Origin: Kiritimatiellia bacterium
GTDB taxonomy: Bacteria > Verrucomicrobiota > Kiritimatiellia > CAIVKH01
NCBI GenBank assembly: GCA_025054615.1
Contig: JANWZO010000010.1
Span: 28,016 to 92,015, forward strand
DNA length: 64,000 nt
Direction of reading: 5' to 3'
The notes under the pieces are model-generated. The model was not told the origin of the DNA. It made no database searches and worked only from the letters and a program-made list of their open reading frames with translations. Shown here piece by piece: positions 35,587 through 44,105 of this stretch. How positions within the stretch are numbered: the stretch's first letter is position 1; every line of letters starts with the position of its first letter. The translations under genes and the position numbers were made by a program.

Positions 35587-36828
35587 ATGAATCGCCAGTA
35601 TGTTGTCGAGCGGCCATGCATCCGCGCCGTCGCATGCCGGATCTGTGGATCGACCCGGTTCACCAAACGCCTTGATCTCGGGTTTCAGCCGATATGCAAT
35701 CGGTTTTTGACCGCCCCCGACGAAATCGAGGAACAGTTTCCGTTCGCGCTCATGCAGTGCGAAGATTGTGCTGTTCTCCAGTTGGAGGCCGTGGCCCCCC
35801 CAGAAGCCCTAAAACCCCGATATCCATGGATCACTTACCGTGAAGCAGAAGGCCATCTCGACGAAATGGTGCGCGATATTCTCGCGCTAGCCGGCCTCCA
35901 TCGCGACGCCCGAATCATCGGCTCCAACTACAAAGATACGACTGTCATCGAACGCTTCCGGAGATTGGGCTTTGCGCACGCCGACTTACTTGACCCGCGA
36001 CGGGACCTCGAGGTCGACGCTGACCGGGCGGAAATTGAAACGGTGCAAGACCGACTGACGCCGGAACGGTGCAGCCTGATTGCAGAGCGAAATGGGCCCG
36101 CAGATGTTCTAGTGATGCGTCATGTGATCGAACACGCACATGACATCCACCGATTCGCGGCGGCTGTCCGCGCACTCGTCCGTCCTGGCGGCTTGGCCGT
36201 TTTCGAGGTCCCTGATTTTAGACCGAGCCTGACTCACTTTGATTACAGTACGCTTTGGGAGGAACACGTCTTCTGTTTCACGGATGCGACGCTTGCGGCG
36301 ACTTGCGCGCGTCTTGGCTTTGAGCCGCTGCTCGTGAAAATCTACCCCTATCCGATTGAAAATGCCTTGGTATCTATGGTGCGGGTTTCAGAAAAGATTC
36401 AGCCAGTGGAGATTCCCACGTTTGATGTGAGCGCGGAGCTGAGCATCGGCGAAATGTATGGCCGTGAGCATGCCCCGCGGTCGGCGCGCCTGCAGGATTA
36501 CCTCGACCATTTTGTGCGAGATCATGGGCCTGTCGCCGTCTTCGGTGCAGGACACCTGTCCACCAAATTTATTAATTTCATGCGGATTGCCCCATGGATC
36601 CAGTTCATCGCCGACGGCGACACGTGTAAAATCGGGAAATTGCTGCCGGGTTCACGACTGCCAATTGTTCCCCCCTCTGAACTGTTCAACCAACGCATTC
36701 GGCTGTGCCTGCTCGGATTGAGCGCTGAAAGCGAGGCTCGAGTTCGAAAAGCCTTTACCGCCTTTACCGATTCGGGTGGGCGATTCGCGTCCATTTCTCC
36801 CATCAGCCCAACCCGTCTGGAGTTCTAA
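35587..36828 (+). CDS. C-methyltransferase-family protein with altered SAM motif
   Basis: About 413 residues. An N-terminal zinc-binding segment has CRICGST and MQCEDCAVLQLEAV, followed by a methyltransferase core and a C-terminal domain with VAVFGAGHLSTKFINF and KLLPGSRLPIVPPSEL. This is the architecture of NDP-sugar C-methyltransferases (Methyltransf_13/14). Motif I, normally IGSNDG, reads IGSNYKD, so SAM binding may be altered. VLVMRHVIEHAHDIHRF and LWEEHVFCFTD are kept. The start is uncertain: ATG at 35587 is chosen, with 35572 and 35524 as in-frame alternatives. It is followed 3 bases later by a WbuC cupin. Divergent from the GT2; the 129-base gap should hold both promoters. Confidence 0.78.
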   Translation: MNRQYVVERPCIRAVACRICGSTRFTKRLDLGFQPICNRFLTAPDEIEEQFPFALMQCEDCAVLQLEAVAPPEALKPRYPWITYREAEGHLDEMVRDILALAGLHRDARIIGSNYKDTTVIERFRRLGFAHADLLDPRRDLEVDADRAEIETVQDRLTPERCSLIAERNGPADVLVMRHVIEHAHDIHRFAAAVRALVRPGGLAVFEVPDFRPSLTHFDYSTLWEEHVFCFTDATLAATCARLGFEPLLVKIYPYPIENALVSMVRVSEKIQPVEIPTFDVSAELSIGEMYGREHAPRSARLQDYLDHFVRDHGPVAVFGAGHLSTKFINFMRIAPWIQFIADGDTCKIGKLLPGSRLPIVPPSELFNQRIRLCLLGLSAESEARVRKAFTAFTDSGGRFASISPISPTRLEF

Positions 36829-36831
36829 CGC

Positions 36832-37383
36832 ATGAAAGAGACCGAATCGCCGATGAATGAGATCTCGCCTGCGGTGTTGGCTCCCCTTGGTGAAGTCATC
36901 CGGATCGGATCTATGGGCATCTGCCGCGTAAAGATCGAGGCCGTTCGCTCGGCACGAGGGCGCGCTCGCATCAACGCGCATCCCGGCCCTGATGCGGCCG
37001 TGCAGGAAATGCTAATCGCGCTCCATAGAGGGACGTACTTGCGGCCCCACAAGCACATCGACAAATCGGAATCCTTCCACGTGATCGAGGGTTGCGCGGA
37101 TGTGATTCTATTCGATGACGAAGGAGGAATTTTCGACATCGTCGAGCTGGGTCCGCCTGGCGGCGACCGATGCTTCTATTATCGGCAATCCGTGCCGAGA
37201 TTCCATACGTTGATCATTCACAGCGACATGTTCGTGATCCATGAAACAACGAACGGTCCCTTTTCGCCCGAACGTACTCTCTTCGCGCCGTGGGCGCCCG
37301 AGGAGTCCGACCCAAAGGCGACCGCCTTTATGGGAGATCTACAGCGTCGAGCCTTCGATTGGCTTGCGCAGAATCGTAGGTGA
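36832..37383 (+). CDS. WbuC-family cupin-fold metalloprotein
   Basis: A 183-residue protein of the WbuC family, found in O-antigen and capsule loci. The signature is ARINAHPGPDAAVQEML, followed by the cupin metal site RPHKHIDKSESFHVIEG (His, His, Glu, His) and FHTLIIHSDMFVIHETT. The reaction is unproven; sugar isomerase or epimerase chemistry is usually proposed. It is 3 bases downstream of the C-methyltransferase-like gene, so the two probably act on the same sugar. It converges on the next minus-strand gene with a 44-base gap and no convincing terminator. Confidence 0.88.
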   Translation: MKETESPMNEISPAVLAPLGEVIRIGSMGICRVKIEAVRSARGRARINAHPGPDAAVQEMLIALHRGTYLRPHKHIDKSESFHVIEGCADVILFDDEGGIFDIVELGPPGGDRCFYYRQSVPRFHTLIIHSDMFVIHETTNGPFSPERTLFAPWAPEESDPKATAFMGDLQRRAFDWLAQNRR

Positions 37384-37427
37384 ACTGCCGCTGGACAGAT
37401 CTGAACGGCCTACCCAAATGGTGGGCT

Positions 37428-38693
37428 TTACCAGAACGGTTGAGTCGACCTGTCCACGACCATCATGTGAGGGTAGCAGGTAATGAACCTGCCGCCCTGT
37501 TCAAGATATCGCTGGTGGTTGCGAATGATTGGCTTGGAATGAACCCACGCGAGAATCACCGTGTATTCCGGCCTTCTTTCATAAAGCGCGGAAGTCGGCA
37601 GCACCGGAATGTGATGGCCCGGACTATACATCCCGTGTTTTTCCGGATTGTCGTCAACGATGAATGACAGCAGCGGGCCAAGTTCAAAGTGGTAGAGCAA
37701 CAGCGTGCCACCCCGCGCCGCGCCGAACCCAGCGAGCGTGTTTCCCTCCTGATGCAGCCGGCGCAACAAGGAACGCATCTCGTCGCGGACCCTATCGACC
37801 TCGCGCGAAAATGCGCGGAGGGTGGCTGGATCACCGAGTCTTCTTTGGTCCTCTAGCGCAATCAACTCTCCCACCGAAGGTTGAACTCTGCGTGGCCCTC
37901 CAATTCGTTGAGCGATTCCGATTAGCGAACCTCCTTGAATGGTCACGCGCTTGACATCGATCAGCTCCATACCCCGGCGCTTCAGGAAGGCTTGGAGTGG
38001 GCGGACCGCGTGATAGCACAGATGCTCGTGAAAAATGGTTCCGAGCAGCATCTTGTCGATCACATCCATCAAGTACGAAACCTCGAACACAAAAACACCA
38101 TCGTCGGCGAGGAGCTCACATACGCTGTCCGCCATACCGATCATGTCGTCAGTGTGCGCAAACACATTATTGGCCGCGACGACCTTGGCGGGTCCGAATT
38201 CCCCTCTCACACGACGCGCGACCGAGATGGACATGAATTCGGGCAGCGTAGGAATGCCTCGCTCAGTCGCGAAACGAGCCACGTTTTCTGCGGGATCAAT
38301 TCCAAGAACCCGGCAGCCGTGATTTTTAAAAAAACGGAGGAAGGTGCCGTCATTGCTGCCGATGTCGACAACAAGATCCCCGGGCTGAATACCGGTCTCA
38401 CGAATCACCTCCCCGGCGTATTCCTCAAAATGTTTCACCAGGCCGGGCGAATTGCCGCTGAAGTAGGTGTAATGGCCAAAGAGGATTTGCGGATTGACGA
38501 CATCCCGAAGCTGAACGTGTCCGCAATTCAGGCACATGTACATGTCCAGCGGATAGCATGGCTGCGGACTTCCAACTTTCTCGCGAGTAACATAGGCATC
38601 GCCCGGCGGCGTCGCAGTGATTGGCACAACAAGTTCGAGCCGTGGGGATTCACAGAGTCTGCAGGTTTCTCGGCGCGTGACGTCTTTTCTCAT
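37428..38693 (-). CDS. NDP-sugar C-methyltransferase (TylC3/NovU-like)
   Basis: A 421-residue enzyme. N-terminal zinc-binding domain: CRLCESPRLELVV and YMCLNCGHVQLRDVV. Intact SAM motif: LVVDIGSNDGTFLRFF with GIDPAEN. Catalytic region: GTIFHEHLCYHAVRPLQ. C-terminal Rossmann-like domain: LAGFGAARGGTLLLYH, SFIVDDNPEKHGMYSPG. These are the marks of methyltransferases that add a methyl branch to a keto-deoxysugar nucleotide. The ATG at 38693 has GGAG at 7-base spacing; the longer in-frame extension overlaps the reductase gene and is rejected. It is the last gene of the 37428-51188 minus-strand run. Confidence 0.88.
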   Translation of the reverse strand: MRKDVTRRETCRLCESPRLELVVPITATPPGDAYVTREKVGSPQPCYPLDMYMCLNCGHVQLRDVVNPQILFGHYTYFSGNSPGLVKHFEEYAGEVIRETGIQPGDLVVDIGSNDGTFLRFFKNHGCRVLGIDPAENVARFATERGIPTLPEFMSISVARRVRGEFGPAKVVAANNVFAHTDDMIGMADSVCELLADDGVFVFEVSYLMDVIDKMLLGTIFHEHLCYHAVRPLQAFLKRRGMELIDVKRVTIQGGSLIGIAQRIGGPRRVQPSVGELIALEDQRRLGDPATLRAFSREVDRVRDEMRSLLRRLHQEGNTLAGFGAARGGTLLLYHFELGPLLSFIVDDNPEKHGMYSPGHHIPVLPTSALYERRPEYTVILAWVHSKPIIRNHQRYLEQGGRFITCYPHMMVVDRSTQPFW

Positions 38694-38706
38694 CCCGATT
38701 CTCCGT

Positions 38707-39663
38707 TCAGGGCTTCTCTGGTCCTCCCGAGCCGCCAAAGGCATCCCCTGCGGGCGGAACCACAGGCCGCGGATCGGCGACGAGCCCGGGCAATTCATCG
38801 AGTGAAATCGATCCGATCGCCTCAATTTCCTCTGCCGATAGAGCCATCTCGTAACCGCGGAGCGAGTCCTCCGCGTGGGCCCACCTGCTGCTACCGGGGA
38901 TCGGCAGAATGGCTGGTGACCGGGCGATCAACCATGCAATCATCAGCCGGTATACCGACACGCCTTTCGATGCGGCGATCTCGGCCAACCGCCAGGTTCG
39001 GGGCAACTGCTGCGCAAGTCCCAGTCCGCCCACAGGGCGATAGGGAAGGAAGCAAATGTTGTGCCTCTCGCAGTAGGTCAGCACCCCGTCGTGCTCCGGA
39101 TCCCGGCACCACAGGTTGTACTGGTTCTGGACAGAAACGATCGGAACCACAGAGCGAGCCTCCTCAAGCTGCTCGACGGAATAATTTGAAACCCCCACAA
39201 AACGGACATAGCCCTCGTCAACTGCCTTGCGAGCCGCCGCCATTGAATCGCGAATCGGGACCCGCGGGTCGGGCCAGTGGTGCTGCCAGATGGGTATAGG
39301 CCGGTCTCCGCCGAGCGCCTCGTGGCTGGCCCGGATAACATCGTACAGGTGTTCAGGGCGGCCATTCCTCTGCCATCGGCCGTTAATTCGGATCGCACCG
39401 CCCTTTGTTGCCACGAGCACACAATCGCGCGGTCCATCCCAGGTTTGGAGCGCCTTAGCAACCAGCCGCTCGTTGTGGTGCTGGTCCCGCTCATCGTCAC
39501 AATAGGAATAGGCAGTGTCGATCAGCGTGACGCCCAGATTGAAAACGCGATGGAGCGTATCCAACGCCTCCGGCTCCGGCACGCATTCAAGCGAAAGCGC
39601 CATCGCCCCGTAACCGACGACACTCACAGGCACCGAAGTATGGGCCAATGGACGGTAGCGCAT
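38707..39663 (-). CDS. Aldo/keto reductase
   Basis: A 318-residue TIM-barrel NADPH-dependent reductase. The catalytic tetrad is visible: Asp and Tyr in LIDTAYSYCDDERDQHHNE, Lys in VLVATKGG, His in IPIWQHHWPDP. The NADPH-binding end is ILPIPGSSRWAHAEDSL. In sugar clusters such enzymes reduce a keto group on a nucleotide sugar or an aldose. It lies 13 bases from the C-methyltransferase and 13 bases from the dehydrogenase, so it is probably co-transcribed. Substrate not predictable. Confidence 0.88.
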   Translation of the reverse strand: MRYRPLAHTSVPVSVVGYGAMALSLECVPEPEALDTLHRVFNLGVTLIDTAYSYCDDERDQHHNERLVAKALQTWDGPRDCVLVATKGGAIRINGRWQRNGRPEHLYDVIRASHEALGGDRPIPIWQHHWPDPRVPIRDSMAAARKAVDEGYVRFVGVSNYSVEQLEEARSVVPIVSVQNQYNLWCRDPEHDGVLTYCERHNICFLPYRPVGGLGLAQQLPRTWRLAEIAASKGVSVYRLMIAWLIARSPAILPIPGSSRWAHAEDSLRGYEMALSAEEIEAIGSISLDELPGLVADPRPVVPPAGDAFGGSGGPEKP

Positions 39664-39676
39664 GGGCTCACGAGCC

Positions 39677-40711
39677 TCACATATAGATCATGCAGCGTCC
39701 GTTCACAGCGCCGGTCCGCATGTCGTCGATGGCTCGGTTGATCTCCTGTAACGGGTAACGTCTCCCTATCAATTTCGACAGGTCGAGCTTGCCCGCCTCG
39801 ACAAGCCGAACATATCTCGGAATGTCGATATCCGGAATCGACTCGCCGCCGTGCGAGCCCTCGATTTCCTTCTCGAAGTGCAACGGCAACGTGTAAATCG
39901 AAACAAGTTCTCCTTTTTTGGGTACGCCAACCAGGATCGTGCGTCCACGGTCCGACGTCAGCCGATACGCCATTTCGATGACGCGTGGATGCCCAGTATT
40001 ATCCACGGCAACATCCAGGCCGCCCTTGCCCACTAGATCCCGAATTTCGGCTTCGAGATCGCGGCCATCGGCCACAAAGCCGTGGGTCGCCCCCAGTTGA
40101 CGGGCCAAATCCACACGGCCTGGATGAATGTCGACCGCAATAATCGGGTGGGCCGACACCATTGCTGCCGCCTGAACGATATTGAGGCCGATCCCTCCCG
40201 CCCCAAATACGGCGATGGATTCCCCAATCCGCAAGCGCGCATTATTGTTGACGACTCCGAACGCGGTCGTCACGGCGCACCCCATCATGGCGCTCGTTTC
40301 CGGATCCAAGCTCTGAGGAACCGGCGTGAGGCGATTTTCCGAGACGACCGCCAGCGTATTGAATGTGGTTACCCAGCCTGCATTTATGGTCCCTATCGAT
40401 GATGAATATCGTGGTGTCGGCGCCTCGATGCCCGACGCTCGACGCCAATGCAACACGACGCGGTCCCCCGGCCTGACGCGCCGAACGCCATCACCGCACT
40501 CCAAAACCTCGCCGCACCCTTCGTGCCCCAACAAATGGGGGATGTATGGATCTGGGCCCTTGACACCGTCAATTTCTCCCAGTTGTGAGCCGCAGATTCC
40601 GCTTACGAGCACCTTGACGAGGACCTGGCCGTATCGGAGAGGGGGAATTTCGATCTCAACCAGCTCGAGCGGTTTGCACTGCTCGACAAGAACGGCGGCA
40701 AGGGCTTTCAT
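39677..40711 (-). CDS. Zinc-type (MDR) alcohol/sugar dehydrogenase
   Basis: A 344-residue medium-chain dehydrogenase. The catalytic zinc ligands fit Cys in SGICGSQLG and the GHE of LLGHEGCGEVLE; the NAD(H) site is VFGAGGIGLNIVQAA. The four-cysteine structural zinc loop of many alcohol dehydrogenases is absent, being replaced by WRRASGIEAPTPRYS. It oxidises or reduces a hydroxyl/keto group, probably on a sugar or polyol in this cluster. It has a 13-base gap to the reductase and a 4-base gap from the methyltransferase gene upstream. Confidence 0.87.
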   Translation of the reverse strand: MKALAAVLVEQCKPLELVEIEIPPLRYGQVLVKVLVSGICGSQLGEIDGVKGPDPYIPHLLGHEGCGEVLECGDGVRRVRPGDRVVLHWRRASGIEAPTPRYSSSIGTINAGWVTTFNTLAVVSENRLTPVPQSLDPETSAMMGCAVTTAFGVVNNNARLRIGESIAVFGAGGIGLNIVQAAAMVSAHPIIAVDIHPGRVDLARQLGATHGFVADGRDLEAEIRDLVGKGGLDVAVDNTGHPRVIEMAYRLTSDRGRTILVGVPKKGELVSIYTLPLHFEKEIEGSHGGESIPDIDIPRYVRLVEAGKLDLSKLIGRRYPLQEINRAIDDMRTGAVNGRCMIYM

Positions 40712-40715
40712 CGTA

Positions 40716-41372
40716 TCATTCGAAGAAGATGAATGAATGGTCGCCCGTGTAGCCCGTAAGCTGGAACCACCATTCCCACTCCTTCGGGGTGCAGAACATT
40801 TCGCAGGTAAGCTGCCAGTAGAGCAGGTTCACCTTTTCCTGCTCGTTGCGGTAGGATTCAACGCAGAGATACTTCCTGTGCGCGATGCGCTCCATTTCCT
40901 TGAGGGCATCGTAGCATTCGTAGCAGTAGAGGTTGTGAAGTGTGTTGATGCTGATAGCCAAATCAAAGGACTTGTCCGGCCATGGCAGTTTCGCAGCCGT
41001 ACCGACGCGAAGGTAAGGTTTGACCTCCTCCTTCGCGTGTTCAACGGCATAGCTCGAGATGTCGATCCCGGCGACCTCCAACCCCGGAACTTCCTGCGTC
41101 AGGTCATAGAGCAGAAATCCCTTGCCGCAACCGATATCCAGCACTTTCATGCCCGGTTTCAACTGATAGTGTTCCGCCATGGCGCGGGCCACCGTACGCC
41201 ATCGGCCGTCATAGCGATAGCCGCCGTATCCGGTTCTTCGATCGCCGTCCCAATAGTCATATCCCCATTGCCTCGCCAGTTCGGCCGCTTTCGCCTTTGG
41301 AAATTCGGTCACCCGGGCGAGGTAATCCCGCTTTGTGGCTTTATGCAGGCTCGATAGAAAATCGATGTACAT
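40716..41372 (-). CDS. SAM-dependent methyltransferase
   Basis: A 218-residue class I methyltransferase. Motif I is VLDIGCGKGFLLYDL, with VAGIDISSYAVEHAKEEV and FDLAISINTLHNLYCYEC downstream. The aromatic C-terminus (LLYWQLTCEMFCTPKEWEW) is distinctive. The ATG at 41372 lies 2 bases after the upstream transketolase gene's stop. Position between sugar oxidoreductases and the transketolase pair suggests O-, N- or C-methylation of the same sugar. It is unlike the two zinc-type C-methyltransferases nearby. Confidence 0.84.
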   Translation of the reverse strand: MYIDFLSSLHKATKRDYLARVTEFPKAKAAELARQWGYDYWDGDRRTGYGGYRYDGRWRTVARAMAEHYQLKPGMKVLDIGCGKGFLLYDLTQEVPGLEVAGIDISSYAVEHAKEEVKPYLRVGTAAKLPWPDKSFDLAISINTLHNLYCYECYDALKEMERIAHRKYLCVESYRNEQEKVNLLYWQLTCEMFCTPKEWEWWFQLTGYTGDHSFIFFE

Positions 41373-41374
41373 CG

Positions 41375-42298
41375 TCAAGGCTCCAACGCGCGGGCCACGT
41401 TTTCCGCAATCTGTTCACCGCGGATTCCGCAGAAACCTCTCGCATATTCCTGCTCTCCGGATTCATGAATGAACGCATCGGGCAAGCCAAAACGCAAAAG
41501 ACGCGGGCCAAATGCTTCCGCATCGGCCGCCCATTCGAGAACCGCCGAGCTGAAGCCGCCGATTCGCGAATGCTCCTCCACGACTCCAATCACTCGGTGC
41601 GTTCGGAACATGTCGCCCAAAAGCTCGGCGTCGAGCGGCTTGACGGTGGGCATGTGCACAACCGTTGCCTGAATTCCCCTTGCCGCCAAGGCCTCGGCGG
41701 CGTGAAGAGTCTCCGAGAGGACCACTCCGGTTGAGAGCAGGCAGGCATCCGCGCCCTTTCGCAGAATCCGGCCCTTTCCGATCTGAAACGGCGGCGGGTC
41801 CGGCATCAGCGTCGGTTCGCCTTTTTTGCCGATCCGCATGTAAACCGGTCCGCCATGCGCGAGCGCTGCCCGTAGCGCGGTCCGCACTTCGGGCGGGTCG
41901 GCGGGGGCGAGAATGGTCAGCCCCGGCAGTGTCCTCAAAATCGCCATGTCCTCAAAGGCATGGTGCGTGGGGCCCAGAGAGGCATAGGCAAGACCGGACC
42001 CGACGCCGACGATGACCAGCGGAGCCTCGTTGTAGCAAACATCGAGCTTAATTTGCTCGAAACACCGCGCCGTAATGAACGTGGTGATCGTGTAGGCGAC
42101 AGGCTTGAGCCCGCAAAGCGCCATCCCCGCCCCCACGCTGATCATGTTCGCCTCGGCAACTCCGCAATTGAAAAATCGCCCAGGGCACTTCGCCTGAAAA
42201 TCGTTGAACAGGCGGTTCCCAATGTCGCCCGAAAGCAGATGGATGCGAGGGTCGGCCTCGGCCAGTTTCGTGATTTCGCTGGCAAATGCGTTTCTCAT
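41375..42298 (-). CDS. Split transketolase, C-terminal subunit
   Basis: A 307-residue protein equal to the Pyr and C-terminal domains of transketolase. RFFNCGVAEANMISVGAGM carries the conserved Glu that activates thiamine diphosphate; GLAYASLGPTHHAFEDMA and GVVEEHSRIGGFSSAVLEW follow. It pairs with the N-terminal subunit just upstream (ATGA overlap). Together they should move a two-carbon unit between sugars or onto an acceptor. Split pairs are typical of secondary and surface-sugar pathways as well as some central metabolism. Confidence 0.88.
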   Translation of the reverse strand: MRNAFASEITKLAEADPRIHLLSGDIGNRLFNDFQAKCPGRFFNCGVAEANMISVGAGMALCGLKPVAYTITTFITARCFEQIKLDVCYNEAPLVIVGVGSGLAYASLGPTHHAFEDMAILRTLPGLTILAPADPPEVRTALRAALAHGGPVYMRIGKKGEPTLMPDPPPFQIGKGRILRKGADACLLSTGVVLSETLHAAEALAARGIQATVVHMPTVKPLDAELLGDMFRTHRVIGVVEEHSRIGGFSSAVLEWAADAEAFGPRLLRFGLPDAFIHESGEQEYARGFCGIRGEQIAENVARALEP

Positions 42299-43116
42299 GC
42301 CAGACCCAGTTCCTTCCTCGCCTTTTCGACCTCTTCAGCAGTGGGAACGCGATAGTGCCAGTTATTATCGTCCTCCATGAAGGAGCATCCCTTGCCTTTG
42401 ATCGTGTGACAAACGGCGATTCGGGGACGATCGGATGCCGGCGCGTCGAGAAACTCGACAAGGGCTTTTAGGTCGTGACCGTCAATCTCCACAGCGTCCC
42501 ATCCAAACGCCGCCCACTTTTCTCGAAGCGGCCGCAAGGCCAGCACTTCGTCGCTCCGCCCGGTGGCCTGCCATTTGTTGTAATCAATCATGACGATGAC
42601 GTTTGATAACTTGTTCGCGGCGGCGAATAGGGCGGCCTCCCAGGTGGAACCCTCGTTGCATTCGCCATCGCTGATGATCGCTGCGACTCGATAATTCTTT
42701 TGCAGCGAACGCGCAGCGAGCGCCATGCCCAACCCGACTGCCAGGCCGTGGCCCAGGGAACCGGTGGCCACTTCGATACCCGGCGCCGTATGCGGGCCTG
42801 GATGTTCCTGAAATCGGGACCCTTCTCGGTTGAACGTTAGCAATTCCTCGCGCGGGAAAAAACCCCGGTAGGCGAGTACCGCATATAACGCCATGGCCCC
42901 ATGCCCCTTGCTGAGGATGATTCGATCGCGATCGGGATTTCGCGGGTTCGAAGGGTCAACCCGGAGCGCACCGCTGAAGTAGCAGGCCACGAGCATGTCC
43001 ACGCAGGACAGGGCCGAGCCGAGGTGGGGTGTGTCCGCTCGGTGCGACATGGCGATGACCTCGCCGCGAATCTCGCGGGCAATCCGTTCCAGATCGGCTA
43101 GGGAAGGACGGCTCAT
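42295..43116 (-). CDS. Split transketolase, N-terminal subunit
   Basis: A 273-residue thiamine-diphosphate-binding subunit. LSKGHGAMALYAVLA, GSLGHGLAVGLGMAL and ISDGECNEGSTWEAALFAA, then VIVMIDYNKWQATG, form the cofactor site, with Ser in place of the first Gly of GDG. The ATG at 43116 overlaps the upstream epimerase stop by ATGA; an upstream in-frame extension lies wholly inside that gene. With the C-terminal subunit it forms a transketolase-like heterotetramer in the sugar-biosynthesis cluster. Confidence 0.88.
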   Translation of the reverse strand: MSRPSLADLERIAREIRGEVIAMSHRADTPHLGSALSCVDMLVACYFSGALRVDPSNPRNPDRDRIILSKGHGAMALYAVLAYRGFFPREELLTFNREGSRFQEHPGPHTAPGIEVATGSLGHGLAVGLGMALAARSLQKNYRVAAIISDGECNEGSTWEAALFAAANKLSNVIVMIDYNKWQATGRSDEVLALRPLREKWAAFGWDAVEIDGHDLKALVEFLDAPASDRPRIAVCHTIKGKGCSFMEDDNNWHYRVPTAEEVEKARKELGLA

Positions 43117-44105
43117 GGCTTGTGGATGTATGCGCGTGGCGCCTGCTTGAGGTCCTCCCACCACTGGCGCATCCAGCGCGCCGTATCGTCGATGATGGTC
43201 TCGAGGTCGCGAGTCGGCTCCCATCCGAGCTCCGCCCTCGCGCGGGAGCTGTCGAGCAGATAGGCCGCATCCTGAGCGAGCCGCGCCGGCGCTACTTCGA
43301 CATATTTGTCAAAGTCAGCTCCCAGCCGCTGACAGATCAATTCAACGAGCGCGCGGATGCTGACCCGGCGCTCGGTGGATAGATGGAAAACACTGCCGGG
43401 CTTCGCCAGTTCAGCAACCCGCCGAGTACCTTCGCAGACATCCTCGATGTGAATGAACGATCGCACGGACGTTCCCCCGCCCTCCAGCCGAAGTTTTTCA
43501 CCGGAGAGGATGCAAAAAATCGTCCGTGGCACGATTCGATACAACGCCTGGGCCGGTCCGCACACATTCGCGGACCGAGTGAGAGCTACGGGAAAACCGT
43601 AGGCGCGATGATAGGCGAACAAATTCATGTCGCAGGCAGCCTTGGACACGGCGTAGGGCGTGCTGGGGTTGAACGGTGCGTCTTCTTTCACGAGTCCGGT
43701 CGTATTGCCGTAGACCTCCGGCGTCGAGGCCTGGATAAATTTCTTGATGAAGGGGAATTTACGCAGTTCCTCGTGAAGGGCCGCCATCGCCAACAGATTC
43801 GTCCGGTACCAGTCCAGCGGCCGTTCCCAGCTCTGCGCGACCATGCCCTGTGCGGCAAAATTCACCACATAGTCCGGCTGAAATTCTGCAACCAGGCGAA
43901 CAAGACGGGGCAGGTCCACATTCAAGTCGATTTGGTGGAATTGGAATCGACTCGCGTCTCCCCAACGGTATGGCAAAAAAGCGGGAATCGGCTCGGGTGA
44001 ACGGCTAACACCAACCACCTCGTGCCCTCGGGCCAGGACGTGGGCGACAAAACTGGCGCCGGAAAAGGAATTACTGCCGATGACGAGGTAACGGGACGCG
44101 TTCAT
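43113..44105 (-). CDS. NAD-dependent sugar epimerase/4,6-dehydratase-like SDR
   Basis: A 330-residue extended SDR. The nucleotide loop is IGSNSFSGASFVAHVL, with Ser/Phe in place of part of the usual G-x-x-G-x-x-G. The active site has QASTPEVYG and YAVSKAACD (Tyr-x3-Lys). The S-T-P-E-V-Y-G motif recalls GDP-mannose and dTDP-glucose 4,6-dehydratases, where Glu takes part in dehydration, so 4,6-dehydration is plausible. CGPAQALYRIVPRTI and FIHIEDVCEGTRRV are substrate-domain motifs. ATGA overlaps on both sides. Confidence 0.84.
   Translation of the reverse strand: MNASRYLVIGSNSFSGASFVAHVLARGHEVVGVSRSPEPIPAFLPYRWGDASRFQFHQIDLNVDLPRLVRLVAEFQPDYVVNFAAQGMVAQSWERPLDWYRTNLLAMAALHEELRKFPFIKKFIQASTPEVYGNTTGLVKEDAPFNPSTPYAVSKAACDMNLFAYHRAYGFPVALTRSANVCGPAQALYRIVPRTIFCILSGEKLRLEGGGTSVRSFIHIEDVCEGTRRVAELAKPGSVFHLSTERRVSIRALVELICQRLGADFDKYVEVAPARLAQDAAYLLDSSRARAELGWEPTRDLETIIDDTARWMRQWWEDLKQAPRAYIHKP

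Noticed and set aside
37935..39299. Plus-strand open frame of 454 codons
   Set aside because: It lies opposite the C-methyltransferase and aldo/keto reductase genes, whose motifs are unmistakable; its own translation has no family features.
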